A stretch of DNA of 43,706 nucleotides, taken from assembly GCA_938008205.1 (NCBI GenBank), contig CALLLY010000097.1, positions 1 to 43,706 of the forward strand, read 5' to 3'. A program made the position numbers and the translations under genes. Shown piece after piece: positions 19,398 to 29,146 of this stretch. This stretch comes from an uncultured Granulosicoccaceae bacterium (lineage in GTDB: Bacteria > Pseudomonadota > Gammaproteobacteria > Granulosicoccales > Granulosicoccaceae). Each line of letters starts with the position of its first letter. Positions within the stretch are counted from its first letter, which is position 1. The notes under the pieces are model-generated. The model did not search any database. It saw only the letters and a list, made by a program, of their open reading frames with translations, and had not been told where the DNA came from.

Positions 19398-20417
19398 TTA
19401 AGATTTCTGAATTACGTTGCGCGCGAACTGGTCGAGCCGATGCAATCTTACCGCGTTTTTCCGCCAGGTTTTTGAATCTTCCAGCGGATACCCGGAGGAG
19501 TAACTGCCGGAATGTTTGATCGAGCGATTGACAAACGAATTAGCAGTGACCAGAACATCATCGCATATACTAATATGACCGACGATGGAAACCGCGCCAC
19601 CTATACGGCAATTGCGACCAATCGTTGTGCTGCCGGCAATCCCGGTACATCCTGCAATTGCTGTGTTTTCACCGATGACTACATTGTGGGCCACCTGAAT
19701 CTGGTTATCCAGAATCACTCCATCCGCAATGATCGTGTTATCAAGCGCGCCACGATCAACCGTCGTGCAGGCACCGATACTGACACGGTTGCCGATTTGC
19801 ACACCACCGAGCTGATGTATCTTGACCCAACCGTCTGATGAAGGTGCCCACCCGAATCCGTCAGCTCCTATCACGGCACCGCTGTGAATTTCGCAATCGC
19901 TACCTATCGTCACGCCATGCATAATGGTGGCATTAGGATGAACTGAGGTTTTTTCACCAACAATGGATGCGTGCCCGATTACAGCACCTGCACCAATAGT
20001 TGCACGAGCACCTACCACCGCAGATTCCTGAACTACCACCCCCGGACCAATGCTCGCACTTCGATCAACTTGAGCATTTTCTGCGATAGTCGCAGAGGGA
20101 TGCACGACTCCGTCGCTCGCTGGCATCAATGCATCAGCCCATAGCTGAGTCAGTCTCGCGTATGCAAGGTAAGGGTTTTCAGACAACAATTGTATCGTCG
20201 ATACCTGATCACGCAGGTCCAACGGTAATACCACAGCAGCAGGTTCAGACTGTGCGAGTAAAGGCAGGTACTTTTTACCGGTTATAAACGTGATACTTTG
20301 CGGACCTGCATGCTCGACTGACGCTATGCGGGAAACGACAGCGGCAGGATCACCAATCAGCTCGGCACCAATTGCCGCAGCAAGATCCCCCACCTGAAAG
20401 CATGGTTCAGAAGTCAA
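19398..20417 (-). CDS. lpxD: UDP-3-O-acylglucosamine N-acyltransferase
   Basis: LpxD adds the second hydroxyacyl chain, to the amino group of UDP-3-O-acylglucosamine, in lipid A synthesis. The 339-residue protein has an N-terminal uridine-binding domain (about residues 1-100). A long left-handed beta-helix of hexapeptide repeats follows to about residue 310. The catalytic histidine is in the NQIQVAHNVVIG stretch near residue 240, and the preceding GADGFGWAP segment is typical. The start is a TTG. It lies between skp (61-bp gap) and fabZ. Length and motifs match E. coli LpxD (341 residues), so the assignment is secure. Confidence 0.96.
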   Translation of the reverse strand: MTSEPCFQVGDLAAAIGAELIGDPAAVVSRIASVEHAGPQSITFITGKKYLPLLAQSEPAAVVLPLDLRDQVSTIQLLSENPYLAYARLTQLWADALMPASDGVVHPSATIAENAQVDRSASIGPGVVVQESAVVGARATIGAGAVIGHASIVGEKTSVHPNATIMHGVTIGSDCEIHSGAVIGADGFGWAPSSDGWVKIHQLGGVQIGNRVSIGACTTVDRGALDNTIIADGVILDNQIQVAHNVVIGENTAIAGCTGIAGSTTIGRNCRIGGAVSIVGHISICDDVLVTANSFVNRSIKHSGSYSSGYPLEDSKTWRKNAVRLHRLDQFARNVIQKS

Positions 20418-20478
20418 AATAGCGTGGCAGCCTGAAAATCCAAATTACCTGCCATACCCTCCGTAACGAGTGGCATGG

Positions 20479-21003
20479 TTAGTTGTCACCGCTGGATTGT
20501 TGTAACTGCTTCAGTACCTGCTCGGTAACATCCACTCGTTTATTCGCAAACAAAACGCCGTCACTGATGATCAGGTCGTACTGATTAGTTTTGGCAAATA
20601 CCGCGATTGCATCAAGCACAGTGTTACGAACCTGCTTAAATTCTTCATTCTTTTGAATATTCAGTTCTTCACGAAAATCCTGTTCATCACGCTTGACCCG
20701 ACGTTCTGTCTTATTAAATTCCCGCTCAACAAGCAGCCTTTCACCCTGATTGAGATCGTCATCATCGAGTTGCTGACGAAGTTTATCGAGATCTTTCTTT
20801 CGTGACTTTATTTCGTCCTGTCTGGGAGCAAACTCCTTTTCCAGGCGAATGCTGGCAGCCTGTGCCTGAGGCGCTTCTTCGATCAGATAAGGTATATCAA
20901 CAAAACCAACTTTGATCGGTTCGGCTAACGCCACGGCCGAAGTGAGTCCTATGAACAACAGAGCCAGAGCTCTTGTTATTTTATTCACAGCCGACTCTTT
21001 CAT
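20479..21003 (-). CDS. skp: Periplasmic chaperone Skp/OmpH family
   Basis: Skp is a trimeric, jellyfish-shaped chaperone that holds unfolded outer-membrane proteins in the periplasm until BamA inserts them. The 174-residue protein has a signal peptide ending near VALAEP (about residue 28), followed by the KVGFVDIPYLIEEAPQAQ strand. A long charged coiled coil of about 90 residues (LDKLRQQLDDDD and following) forms the tentacles. The C-terminus returns to a small beta core with YDLIISDGVLFANKRVDVTEQVL. The sequence is poorly conserved across the family, so identification depends on this layout and on its place between bamA and lpxD. Confidence 0.92.
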   Translation of the reverse strand: MKESAVNKITRALALLFIGLTSAVALAEPIKVGFVDIPYLIEEAPQAQAASIRLEKEFAPRQDEIKSRKKDLDKLRQQLDDDDLNQGERLLVEREFNKTERRVKRDEQDFREELNIQKNEEFKQVRNTVLDAIAVFAKTNQYDLIISDGVLFANKRVDVTEQVLKQLQQSSGDN

Positions 21004-21057
21004 GTAAACCTGTCATCGATAATCTCCTGCACAACCTGCGGCGTGCCTCGCAACGAA

Positions 21058-23379
21058 CTAGAATATTGATCCGATGGTGAATTGAGGAGATTGCCGGCTG
21101 TCGCCGGGCTCATCATTGTAGGTTTCTGACACGCTGAACGTGAGCGGTCCGATCGGCGCCAGCCAGACAAATGACAGTCCGTAAGAACCTCTCAACTCAT
21201 CTGCGTCGAAGTCTGACACATCATCGAAAACATTTCCAAAATCGGTAAACAGACTCAAACGGGTTGCGCCGGCCGTTTCTACAAACGGTGGCGGAAAGAT
21301 GACTTCCAGGGTACCGAGCGTTCTGAAGTCACCACCACGAGCATTACCCTGAGAGTCCAATTGCCCCAGACTGTTCCGCCGATATCCGCGCACGGACTGG
21401 ATACCACCGGCAAAGTAGCGACGGAAAAAAGGCAGAGTTTCCAGCCCCTCTTCACCTTCTCCATAGTTGATTCGTGCGCTGAACGATAATGTGTAGCGAT
21501 CTGTTATCGGTCGAAAATATTCGAAGTTATAACCCAGCTTTGCATAGCTCAGGTCACTGTTCGGCGTGGTGACTTCCAACGAAAGAGAGTTTCGAGTTCC
21601 ACTGGTCGCAAATACGGTGCGGTTACGCGTATCACGTGTATACCCCAACGAAATATCAAACAGATCATACTCGCTACCGAAGTCGTCAATGAAGTTGATA
21701 ACTTCCTCAGAAGATTCATCCGTTCTTATCGCATCGACACGTTCATAGCCCAGTCCGAAACTAAAGGTAGAAAACTCACTCAGTGGAACACCATATCGTA
21801 CCTTGGCACCATAACTATCAAGAATATAGTTCGCAGTTGATGTCAGTTGGCTGGTGTCAGTCTTTTTAATAAAGGCGCGAACATTGCGGCTGATACCGTC
21901 GGGTGTGTAGTAAGGATCAGTATACGAAATTGAAAAATTGTCCTGACTGGTACTGTTGTCAAAGCTTAGCGCCAGCCGCTCACCCGTACCGAAAAGATTT
22001 TCCTGAGTGAAATTGATATTAAATATAAAACCATCAGAACCATAGCCCGCTCCGGCGCCAAACGATCCCGAGGCTCCCTCAGATACATTGACAGCAATAT
22101 CGACAAGATCATCTGAACCTGGCACACGCGGGGTACTGATTGCCACTCTTTCTATGTATGGAAGCCGCTGCAATCTGGTTTGAGAGCGCTGCAGAGCAAG
22201 TGGCGAAAATCGGCTACCTTCCATTTGCCGCATTTCACGACGCAAGACATCGTCGTTGGTTCTGTTCTGACCATTAAAAATAATACGCCGGACATAGACG
22301 CGCTTTCCAGGCTCTATACTGAGATTTAGATCAACTGTCTTATCGTTATCATTGATGTTCGGAATAACATTGACCCGTGCGAAAGCAAATCCGTCCTCAC
22401 CAAGTTTGTCTGCTATAGAACTGTTGCTCTGCGTCATCAGCTTACGTGAGTAAACATCCCCGGCCTGCATCTCCATCAGTGCCTGCAGCTCACTGTTGGT
22501 TAATATTTCGCTGCGATCGGTAAACGAGATATCACCTACGCGGTATTGATCACCCTCTTCAATATTCATGGTGATGTTGATATCGCGCTTGTCTGGTGAA
22601 ATCGTGACCTGGGTAGACGGAATTTCGAATCGCAGGTAGCCGCGATCAAGATACCAGGCGCGCAGTGTTTCAGTATCTGCTTCCAGTTTGGCTCGCGAGT
22701 ATTCGTCCCGGGAGCTTAACGGGTTAAGGCCTGCGACGCCGGACTCAAGAAGATCCAGCAGTTTGCTTTCACTGTAAGCGCGATTTCCAACAATGTTGAC
22801 GTGGCTGATTTTAGCAACTGCGCCTTCGACGATATTGATCGCCACATCAACCCGATTGTTGTCCAGCTCGTTAACGGTGGAGGTAACGCGGGTGCCGTAC
22901 TGGCCGCGGCTAAAATACACCTGGCGCACTTCAGTCTCAAGATTATCCAGCACAGAACGCCTGAAGATGCGTCCTGGAGCCAGACCGATTTCCCGCAAGG
23001 TATCATCCATTTGATCCTGCGGCAGCACCGTATTGCCATCTACATTGACCTTGGCAATAGAAGGTCGCTCAGTAACCTCAACGATAAGCACACTGTTATC
23101 GCGAAACAGACTGATATCTCTGAACAATTCAGTCTCGTAGAGCGCTCGGATAACACGAGAGCTGTCCCGGCCCTGTTCAAATCGCTCACCGGCACGCACT
23201 GGCAGGTAGCTTAGAACGGTACCTTTTTCTACACGTTCAATACCACGCACTTCAATATCATTGATAATGAACGGACGTGAATTGCTTTGGGCATGCGCGA
23301 CCAAAGAGAAGGCAAGCGCGCACAACAGCGAAAGTGCGATTTTGACACCGCGCTGTCGGTGGGTAAGACCTGGGGGCAT
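21058..23379 (-). CDS. bamA: Outer membrane protein assembly factor BamA
   Basis: BamA is the central Omp85 component that folds and inserts beta-barrel proteins into the outer membrane. The 773-residue precursor starts with a signal peptide ending in AHA near residue 30. Five POTRA domains follow (about residues 37-425), the first opening with INDIEVRGIERV. A 16-strand barrel fills the rest. The conserved VRGYRRNSLG segment in loop 6 (the VRGF/Y motif) is present near residue 660. The chain ends in an aromatic residue, FTIGSIF, the usual barrel signal. It lies between rseP and skp, as in most proteobacteria, with a 123-bp gap from rseP. Confidence 0.97.
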   Translation of the reverse strand: MPPGLTHRQRGVKIALSLLCALAFSLVAHAQSNSRPFIINDIEVRGIERVEKGTVLSYLPVRAGERFEQGRDSSRVIRALYETELFRDISLFRDNSVLIVEVTERPSIAKVNVDGNTVLPQDQMDDTLREIGLAPGRIFRRSVLDNLETEVRQVYFSRGQYGTRVTSTVNELDNNRVDVAINIVEGAVAKISHVNIVGNRAYSESKLLDLLESGVAGLNPLSSRDEYSRAKLEADTETLRAWYLDRGYLRFEIPSTQVTISPDKRDINITMNIEEGDQYRVGDISFTDRSEILTNSELQALMEMQAGDVYSRKLMTQSNSSIADKLGEDGFAFARVNVIPNINDNDKTVDLNLSIEPGKRVYVRRIIFNGQNRTNDDVLRREMRQMEGSRFSPLALQRSQTRLQRLPYIERVAISTPRVPGSDDLVDIAVNVSEGASGSFGAGAGYGSDGFIFNINFTQENLFGTGERLALSFDNSTSQDNFSISYTDPYYTPDGISRNVRAFIKKTDTSQLTSTANYILDSYGAKVRYGVPLSEFSTFSFGLGYERVDAIRTDESSEEVINFIDDFGSEYDLFDISLGYTRDTRNRTVFATSGTRNSLSLEVTTPNSDLSYAKLGYNFEYFRPITDRYTLSFSARINYGEGEEGLETLPFFRRYFAGGIQSVRGYRRNSLGQLDSQGNARGGDFRTLGTLEVIFPPPFVETAGATRLSLFTDFGNVFDDVSDFDADELRGSYGLSFVWLAPIGPLTFSVSETYNDEPGDSRQSPQFTIGSIF

Positions 23380-23502
23380 TAGACGGATTTTGCGCGTTTT
23401 GGATTCCGCGCCAGCATAACAACCCCGCCTAATTGACGGGATTACACATTCTAAAGCTAACTATACAATGCTACGTGTAAACATTCCCGGTGGTCAGGCT
23501 TG

Positions 23503-24879
23503 CTAGCTTGGCAGCACCCGCAGAATGTCCTGGTAAAAAACAAACGTCATCAACCCTGCAAGCAGCAGTAAGCCGACTTGCTGTCCGGCAAGTTGAATTC
23601 GCTCAGAAACCGGCTTTCCAGTGACTACTTCAACGGCGTAATAAAGCAAATGACCACCATCGAGCATCGGCACCGGAAAAAGGTTGAAGATACCGAGACT
23701 GATAGATACCAGAGCGATAAAATTCAAATAGTGATCGATTCCCACACTCACGGATTGACCGGCAAACTGCGCGATTGAAATTGGCCCGCTGACTGTATTT
23801 TTAAGCGAGGCTTCGCCGGTAAAAAGCTTACCGATCATGCCGAGACTGACCGAAATCATGTCAGCAGTGCGCTGAAACGCTTTACCCACCGCGGTGCCGG
23901 GCGAATATCTTTCAACAGTTCTCAGCTTTTCATCAATCAATTGTTGTGACTGTGTCTCACGGGCACCGATGAATCCGATCGTGCCGGAATCAAACTCACG
24001 CACCCCGGGAGTCAGCTCGATTTCGATCACCTGATTATCGCGCTCAACCTGTAAGAGCATCAGCTTCTGCGGACTTGCTCTTATCAACATAACCCACTCA
24101 CTCCACAGGCCGATTGATTCCCCGTCACTGGTCAGAATTCGATCTCCCGGCAGTAGCCCTGCAGCTTCTGCCGCCCCCCCTTCGACAACCCCACCGATAA
24201 CAGGCTCGACATCAGGCCACCAGCGGCGCATCCCCAGCTTGTAGACAATATCGTCTCTGCCGGCCAACAACTCACGCGAATCGATTGCCAACTGCCGCTG
24301 ATAACGACTGCCGTCCTCTGCCACTACTGTAAAGTCGATAGATTTGTCACTGTCGACAATCCCGTCGAGCATACCAACGTAGACGGTGTCCCAGGTTGGG
24401 GTCGCTTTTCCGGCAATATGGGTAATTCGCTCGCCTTTCTCAAACCCTGCTGCGGCTGCGGCAGAGTCTTTTTCCGGGGCCCCCAGGATGGGTGCTACGC
24501 CAGTAATACCGACAATGAACACCAGCCAGTAAAGGAATACAGCCAGCAATAAGTTAGCGACCGGACCGGCCAGCACAATTGCAATTCTCGCCCACACACT
24601 TTTGCGATTGAAAGCCCGGTCGAGCTCTTCCGGATTAACGTCCCCCTCCCGTTCATCAAGCATTTTGACGTAACCACCGAGAGGTATCGCAGCAAGCACG
24701 TATTCAGTGGCGTCAGGCCCGGCTACTTTTTTCCACAACGGTTTGCCAAACCCTACGGAAAAACGCAGAACCTTAACGCCCATCTTACGGGCAACCCAGT
24801 AGTGGCCGAACTCATGGATCGTTACCAGAATGCCGATCGCGATGATAAAAGCCACCAGGCTGAGAAAAAAGCCTTGCAT
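23503..24879 (-). CDS. rseP: Site-2 intramembrane metalloprotease RseP
   Basis: RseP cleaves anti-sigma factor RseA in the membrane to release sigma-E when outer-membrane assembly fails, and it also clears signal peptides. The 458-residue protein has the zinc motif HEFGH at residues 22-26 in the first membrane segment. Two PDZ domains lie in the periplasmic middle part (about residues 120-290). The second zinc-binding motif, PVPMLDGGHLL, is near residue 400 before the last membrane helices. It is separated from the dxr stop by one base and precedes bamA. That arrangement links the envelope stress sensor with the machinery it reports on. Confidence 0.96.
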   Translation of the reverse strand: MQGFFLSLVAFIIAIGILVTIHEFGHYWVARKMGVKVLRFSVGFGKPLWKKVAGPDATEYVLAAIPLGGYVKMLDEREGDVNPEELDRAFNRKSVWARIAIVLAGPVANLLLAVFLYWLVFIVGITGVAPILGAPEKDSAAAAAGFEKGERITHIAGKATPTWDTVYVGMLDGIVDSDKSIDFTVVAEDGSRYQRQLAIDSRELLAGRDDIVYKLGMRRWWPDVEPVIGGVVEGGAAEAAGLLPGDRILTSDGESIGLWSEWVMLIRASPQKLMLLQVERDNQVIEIELTPGVREFDSGTIGFIGARETQSQQLIDEKLRTVERYSPGTAVGKAFQRTADMISVSLGMIGKLFTGEASLKNTVSGPISIAQFAGQSVSVGIDHYLNFIALVSISLGIFNLFPVPMLDGGHLLYYAVEVVTGKPVSERIQLAGQQVGLLLLAGLMTFVFYQDILRVLPS

Positions 24880-24880
24880 A

Positions 24881-26107
24881 TTAAGCCATTCCTACGGACA
24901 ACAGCCCGTTTGTAATCAAGTCGTCCGCACAAGATCGTGCGGCGCTGTCGAGCGCTTTCAAGTCTGCGACGCTGCGGGGCTCTGAAGATTCACAGTTTTT
25001 CAACGTATGAGCATTAATTGCAGCGATATCGGTAAAACCGATTTGCCCTTCCAAAAACTTCTCCACCGCTACTTCATTAGCGGCATTGAGCACCACATTT
25101 GCACCTGCACCCTGACGCATCGCACTGCGTGCAAGTTCCAGGCAGGGAAACCGCAGAGGGTCCGGCGCCTCAAACTCAAGGCCGGTCAACGACTTAAAAT
25201 CCAGTTGCCCCACGCCCGCGTCGATTCTCTCTGGCCAGGCCAATGCGTTGGCGATTGGTGTTCTCATGTCGGATTCCCCCAATTGCGCTAACACCGATCC
25301 ATCGCAGTAGCGAACCATTGAGTGCACCACACTTTGTGGATGAACCAGCACTTCAATCTGACTTTCCTCAACACCGAACAAATAACAGGCTTCGATGATT
25401 TCCAGACCTTTATTCATCATTGTTGCTGAATCAACTGATATTTTCGGGCCCATATCCCAGTTCGGATGGCTAACCGCCTGTTTAACCGTCACATGCCTCA
25501 TCTGTTCCGCTGAAAACGCGCGAAAAGGTCCTCCGGAGGCGGTTAGCACTAACTGGGTGATATGAGCCGCCCGATCGACTGGCGCACCTAACTGATTGGC
25601 CTCTGGCAGGCACTGAAAAATCGCGTTGTGTTCGCTGTCTACGGGAACAATCGCAGCTCCTCCGTCAGTGGCCGCCTGTTTCAGTAACGGCCCGGCAACA
25701 ACCATCGACTCTTTATTCGCCAGCAAAATACGCTTGCCTGCGCGCGCTGCCAGCAGTGTTGAATCCAGACCGGCAAAACCGACAATAGATGCCATGATAA
25801 TCGGCATTTGGGGATCTTCGGCAATCTGCCCCAGCGCATCGTCGCCCGGCATCACCTGTGTGGTCAGGTTTCTGGATAACAGTCTTTGCTTGAGTTCTTC
25901 GGCCGCCAACGGATCGGCCATGGCGGCAAACGCGGGCTCAAATTCCACACACTGAGCTTCGAGCTTATCGACGTTTTTGTTCGCTGTGATTGCACCTACA
26001 GCATAACGTTGTGAGTTACGCCGGATAACATCAAGCGTACTCAACCCCACTGAGCCGGTAGAACCGAATACGGCAACTGCCTGCTGTTTATTTGCAGGGA
26101 AACTCAT
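24881..26107 (-). CDS. dxr: 1-deoxy-D-xylulose 5-phosphate reductoisomerase
   Basis: Dxr (IspC) makes 2-C-methyl-D-erythritol 4-phosphate, the committed step of the non-mevalonate isoprenoid pathway that supplies undecaprenyl phosphate. I start it at the ATG at 26107, which overlaps the cdsA stop as ATGA, rather than at a GTG nine codons earlier. This gives 408 residues. The N-terminus has the NADPH-binding GSTGSVGLSTLDV. The PVDSEHNAIFQCL metal and substrate loop comes near residue 145. The conserved HPNWDMGPKISVDSATMMNKGLEIIEA stretch is present but is only summarised here. Its product feeds UppS, encoded two genes upstream. Confidence 0.96.
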   Translation of the reverse strand: MSFPANKQQAVAVFGSTGSVGLSTLDVIRRNSQRYAVGAITANKNVDKLEAQCVEFEPAFAAMADPLAAEELKQRLLSRNLTTQVMPGDDALGQIAEDPQMPIIMASIVGFAGLDSTLLAARAGKRILLANKESMVVAGPLLKQAATDGGAAIVPVDSEHNAIFQCLPEANQLGAPVDRAAHITQLVLTASGGPFRAFSAEQMRHVTVKQAVSHPNWDMGPKISVDSATMMNKGLEIIEACYLFGVEESQIEVLVHPQSVVHSMVRYCDGSVLAQLGESDMRTPIANALAWPERIDAGVGQLDFKSLTGLEFEAPDPLRFPCLELARSAMRQGAGANVVLNAANEVAVEKFLEGQIGFTDIAAINAHTLKNCESSEPRSVADLKALDSAARSCADDLITNGLLSVGMA

Positions 26108-26907
26108 GTCCACAGTACCGCAAACGCGATCCACGGAACCGCAGCAAGCAATCCGTCGAACCGATCAAGAACGCCGCCATGACCCGGTAGCAACTTTCCA
26201 CTGTCTTTAACACCGCGAGTCCGTTTGGCCCGACTGATAAACAGATCGCCAGCAATTGAAAATAACGCTGCTACCAGTGAAAAAAACAATACGGAGAATA
26301 CAGACACCCCATTGAAGCTCAAGAAAATGATCGCCAACATCGCCACTATGGCTGCCAGCACCAAACCTCCGTAAGCCCCTTCAATGGTTTTGCCCCCACT
26401 GATCTGTTCGGCCAGTTTGCGACGACCAAAACGACGACCAGAAAAATAAGCGCCGATATCCGCCGCTGCAACAAGCGCAATTACATAAACCACTGCAGTC
26501 GCTGACAACTGGCCTCGCAGCCAGTGCAGGGAAGCCACACTGGTAATTAAAATAAAAGCTGCCAGCGCCAACAAACTAAATCGTACAGTTTCTGTTTTAG
26601 CGACAACTGGTCTGGTCAGTAAATCCAGCCCAATCGCCAGCCAACACAACACCGATAGCAGCACAAAAATTTTCAAAATCGTGCCGTCGTCAAACGCAAT
26701 TAGCAATGCTGTTAGTGCGGTGACAATCGCACAAAAAAACACCTTGGCGACTGTTTTATCCAGATTACCAAGATCACACCACTCCCACGCGCACGCAGCA
26801 GTAGCTAACAATAGAAAAGCCGCATACCAACTATCAGACCAGCCATACAGCGCCCACAAAGCTAACGCTGCCAGCACTACCGCAGTGACGATGCGTTGCT
26901 TTAACAC
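26104..26907 (-). CDS. cdsA: Phosphatidate cytidylyltransferase
   Basis: CdsA converts phosphatidic acid and CTP into CDP-diacylglycerol, the branch point for all membrane phospholipids. The 267-residue protein is very hydrophobic, with several membrane helices along its length. The C-terminal half holds the family signature, here GDLFISRAKRTRGVKDSGKLLPGHGGVLDRFD across about residues 217-250, including the S-x(8)-K-D-x(4)-PGHGGxxDRxD core. The start is a GTG. It follows uppS after 18 bp, and its stop overlaps the dxr ATG. The uppS-cdsA-dxr-rseP-bamA order is conserved widely among proteobacteria. Confidence 0.95.
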   Translation of the reverse strand: MLKQRIVTAVVLAALALWALYGWSDSWYAAFLLLATAACAWEWCDLGNLDKTVAKVFFCAIVTALTALLIAFDDGTILKIFVLLSVLCWLAIGLDLLTRPVVAKTETVRFSLLALAAFILITSVASLHWLRGQLSATAVVYVIALVAAADIGAYFSGRRFGRRKLAEQISGGKTIEGAYGGLVLAAIVAMLAIIFLSFNGVSVFSVLFFSLVAALFSIAGDLFISRAKRTRGVKDSGKLLPGHGGVLDRFDGLLAAVPWIAFAVLWT

Positions 26908-26925
26908 AACAGATCCTTGAATAAC

Positions 26926-27666
26926 CTAGTGGTCAAGATTGTCTACCTGCTCGCCTGTTTGGCCAAAGCGCCGCTGCCGGTTACCGAAGTTATCAATGGC
27001 CGCATCGAGTTCTTTGGCATCGAAATCCGGCCACAGCGTTGAAGTAAAAACCAGCTCCGTATACGCCAGGTGCCACAATAAAAAATTACTCAGCCGCTGA
27101 TCACCGCCGGTACGAATAAACAGATCAGGTTCCAACCCATCGGTAAGCCAGCTATAGCGCGTAACCAGGTCATCGTCTATCTGATCCAGTGACAAACGGC
27201 CACTTCGTACTTGTTCAGATATTTTCTTTATCGCATTAACCATTTCGCTGCGGCCGCCATAGTTAACCGCGATGTTCAACACCATTCCGGTATTCTGGCT
27301 GGTTTTTTCACTGGCTACCCGAATCTGCTCCTGTAGATTTTTGGGGAAGCTTTCAATCTCACCTATAAATCGAACAACAATATTGTTCTTGTGCAAACTA
27401 TCTACTTCACTTCGCAGTGAACGTAGAAAGAGCTCCATCAAAAAGCTCACTTCTTTTCTTGGCCGACCCCAGTTTTCGCTACTGAAGGCATAGACCGTCA
27501 GCATTTCTATACCACGACGGGCACATTGCTCTACGACTGTTCGGGTTGCTTTCACACCCGCCTGATGACCAGAACTGCGCGGCAATCCACGCTGTTGGGC
27601 CCAACGCCCGTTGCCGTCCATAATCACAGCAACGTGCTTCGGCAGCCCGCCCGGTGAGCTACTCAC
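26926..27666 (-). CDS. uppS: Undecaprenyl diphosphate synthase
   Basis: UppS extends farnesyl diphosphate with eight isopentenyl units in cis to make the C55 carrier lipid used for peptidoglycan and O-antigen. The 246-residue protein has the N-terminal HVAVIMDGNGRWA motif with the catalytic aspartate (about residues 11-23). The LTVYAFSSENWGRP stretch lies near residue 56, and the C-terminal DLFIRTGGDQRLSNFLLW segment near residue 180. These are the diagnostic regions of cis-prenyltransferases. The start is a GTG, four bases after the frr stop. Isoprenoid precursors come through Dxr, encoded two genes downstream in the same cluster. Confidence 0.96.
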   Translation of the reverse strand: MSSSPGGLPKHVAVIMDGNGRWAQQRGLPRSSGHQAGVKATRTVVEQCARRGIEMLTVYAFSSENWGRPRKEVSFLMELFLRSLRSEVDSLHKNNIVVRFIGEIESFPKNLQEQIRVASEKTSQNTGMVLNIAVNYGGRSEMVNAIKKISEQVRSGRLSLDQIDDDLVTRYSWLTDGLEPDLFIRTGGDQRLSNFLLWHLAYTELVFTSTLWPDFDAKELDAAIDNFGNRQRRFGQTGEQVDNLDH

Positions 27667-27670
27667 GGGG

Positions 27671-28228
27671 TTACACTTCCATTAGTTCGGCTTCTTTAGC
27701 CTTGAGCAGCTCATCAACCTTACCAATATATTCGTCCGTCACCTTCTGGATGTTGTCCTGCCCCTTGCGCTCTTCATCCTCTGAGATTTCTTTGTCCTTT
27801 TGCAACTCTTTCAGATCACCATTTGCATCGCGACGGATATTTCTCACACTGACTCTTGCATTTTCTGCTTCCTGACGAACAACACGCACCAGATCTTTAC
27901 GCCGCTCCTCGGTGAGTGGTGGCATCGGGATGCGAATGACGGTACCGGCACTTGCCGGGTTCAAACCAAGATCGGAATTCATAATGGCTTTTTCAATCGG
28001 CGCGACCATGTCTTTTTCCCACGGCGTCACAGTCAGAGTTCTGGAGTCTTCAATGGCGACTTTAGCAACCTGATTAAGCGCAGACGCATTGCCATAGTAG
28101 TCAACCTTAATATGATCGAGCAGACTGGTATGCGCGCGACCGGTTCGAATCCGACTGAAGTCCGTTTGCAACGACTCCAGACTTTTGTTCATACGAATTG
28201 CCGCGTCTTTTTTTATATCATCAATCAT
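27671..28228 (-). CDS. frr: Ribosome recycling factor
   Basis: Frr, with EF-G, splits post-termination ribosomes so that they can start again. The 185-residue protein is the standard size, with a three-helix bundle interrupted by a small beta domain. Recognisable stretches are [16 protein letters not shown] near residue 24, the [16 protein letters not shown] region near residue 72, and the [16 protein letters not shown] segment near residue 108. It lies three bases after pyrH and four bases before uppS, so all three are likely translated from one message. There is nothing unusual in the sequence. Confidence 0.97.
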   Translation of the reverse strand: MIDDIKKDAAIRMNKSLESLQTDFSRIRTGRAHTSLLDHIKVDYYGNASALNQVAKVAIEDSRTLTVTPWEKDMVAPIEKAIMNSDLGLNPASAGTVIRIPMPPLTEERRKDLVRVVRQEAENARVSVRNIRRDANGDLKELQKDKEISEDEERKGQDNIQKVTDEYIGKVDELLKAKEAELMEV

Positions 28229-28231
28229 TTT

Positions 28232-28960
28232 TTATTCTCCACTAACTACCAGGGAACCGATGTTGTCTGAGGTTACAGCACGCACCATCTCCCCGGGTAT
28301 ATTCATATTGAACACTTTCAACGGCAGGTCATGATCCCTGCACATGACGATTGCAGTGGTATCCATCACTGCGAGCTTCTTTCGTATAGCCTCATCGTAA
28401 GTGATCTGCTTTATTTGTCTGGCTTCCGGATACTTGTTGGGATCCATATCGTACACGCCATCTACTTTAGTTGCCTTGAGCATGATGTCGGCTCCGATTT
28501 CTACCGCTCTCAGGCTGGCCGCCGTATCGGTGGTGAAAAACGGATTACCGGTACCCGCAGCAAATATCACAACACGATCTTTCTCAAGATGACGCACTGC
28601 CTTGCGCCGAATGTAGTCCTCACAAACTTCATTTATTTTCAGCGCTGACATCACTCTGCAATGCACACCTGCCTGCTCCAAAGAGTCCTGTAAAGAAAGC
28701 GCGTTGATCACCGTTGCCAGCATGCCGATGTGATCACCGGTTACCCTGTCCATACCACCTTCCGCCAGGTAGGCCCCGCGAAAGATGTTCCCTCCGCCAA
28801 TAACAATGGCTACCTGCACCCCCAACGCAGACAGCTCAGCGATTTCGTCGGCGACTCGCACGATAAACAACGGGTCGATCCCATACTCGAGACTTCCCAT
28901 CAGCGCTTCACCGCTAAGCTTGAGCATGATGCGCTTATGCTGAGCTTTCTTTTCAGACAT
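28232..28960 (-). CDS. pyrH: UMP kinase
   Basis: PyrH phosphorylates UMP to UDP and is the hexameric, GTP-activated bacterial enzyme of the amino acid kinase fold. The 242-residue protein has the KLSGEALMG start of the fold (about residues 13-21), the [11 protein letters not shown] loop near residue 53, and the [13 protein letters not shown] substrate region near residue 136. The C-terminal [21 protein letters not shown] segment closes the chain. It begins the pyrH-frr-uppS-cdsA-dxr run and is set apart from tsf by a 186-bp gap with a strong terminator. A promoter of its own is therefore expected. Confidence 0.97.
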   Translation of the reverse strand: MSEKKAQHKRIMLKLSGEALMGSLEYGIDPLFIVRVADEIAELSALGVQVAIVIGGGNIFRGAYLAEGGMDRVTGDHIGMLATVINALSLQDSLEQAGVHCRVMSALKINEVCEDYIRRKAVRHLEKDRVVIFAAGTGNPFFTTDTAASLRAVEIGADIMLKATKVDGVYDMDPNKYPEARQIKQITYDEAIRKKLAVMDTTAIVMCRDHDLPLKVFNMNIPGEMVRAVTSDNIGSLVVSGE

Positions 28961-29027
28961 TGACTAGTACGCGCTCTGAGTTATGGATGCGCTGCAGATA
29001 TCGTGACAAACAAAAATATTGTGCCAC

Positions 29028-29054
29028 AAAAAAGCCGGCACCCAGGCCGGCTTT
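29028..29054 (-). terminator. Rho-independent terminator downstream of tsf
   Basis: On the minus strand, GCCGGC and GCCGGC form a perfect 6-bp stem around a short loop (29034-29039 with 29046-29051). Three more A-T pairs extend it, and it runs into six T residues. It lies in the gap between tsf and pyrH. It should end, or strongly reduce, the rpsB-tsf transcript before pyrH. Confidence 0.88.
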
Positions 29055-29146
29055 CAACCACCGAAGATTGCGAAACAGTAGCGCATACTGCACTGCAACC
29101 AGCGATACTGTTTTCAATCTGCAGTTTCTGCCAGGGCGAGTGAGTC

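Noticed and set aside
26108-26134. GTG start for dxr nine codons upstream
   Set aside because: The ATG at 26107 overlaps the cdsA stop in an ATGA and begins close to the conserved nucleotide-binding motif; the extra residues do not resemble the family.
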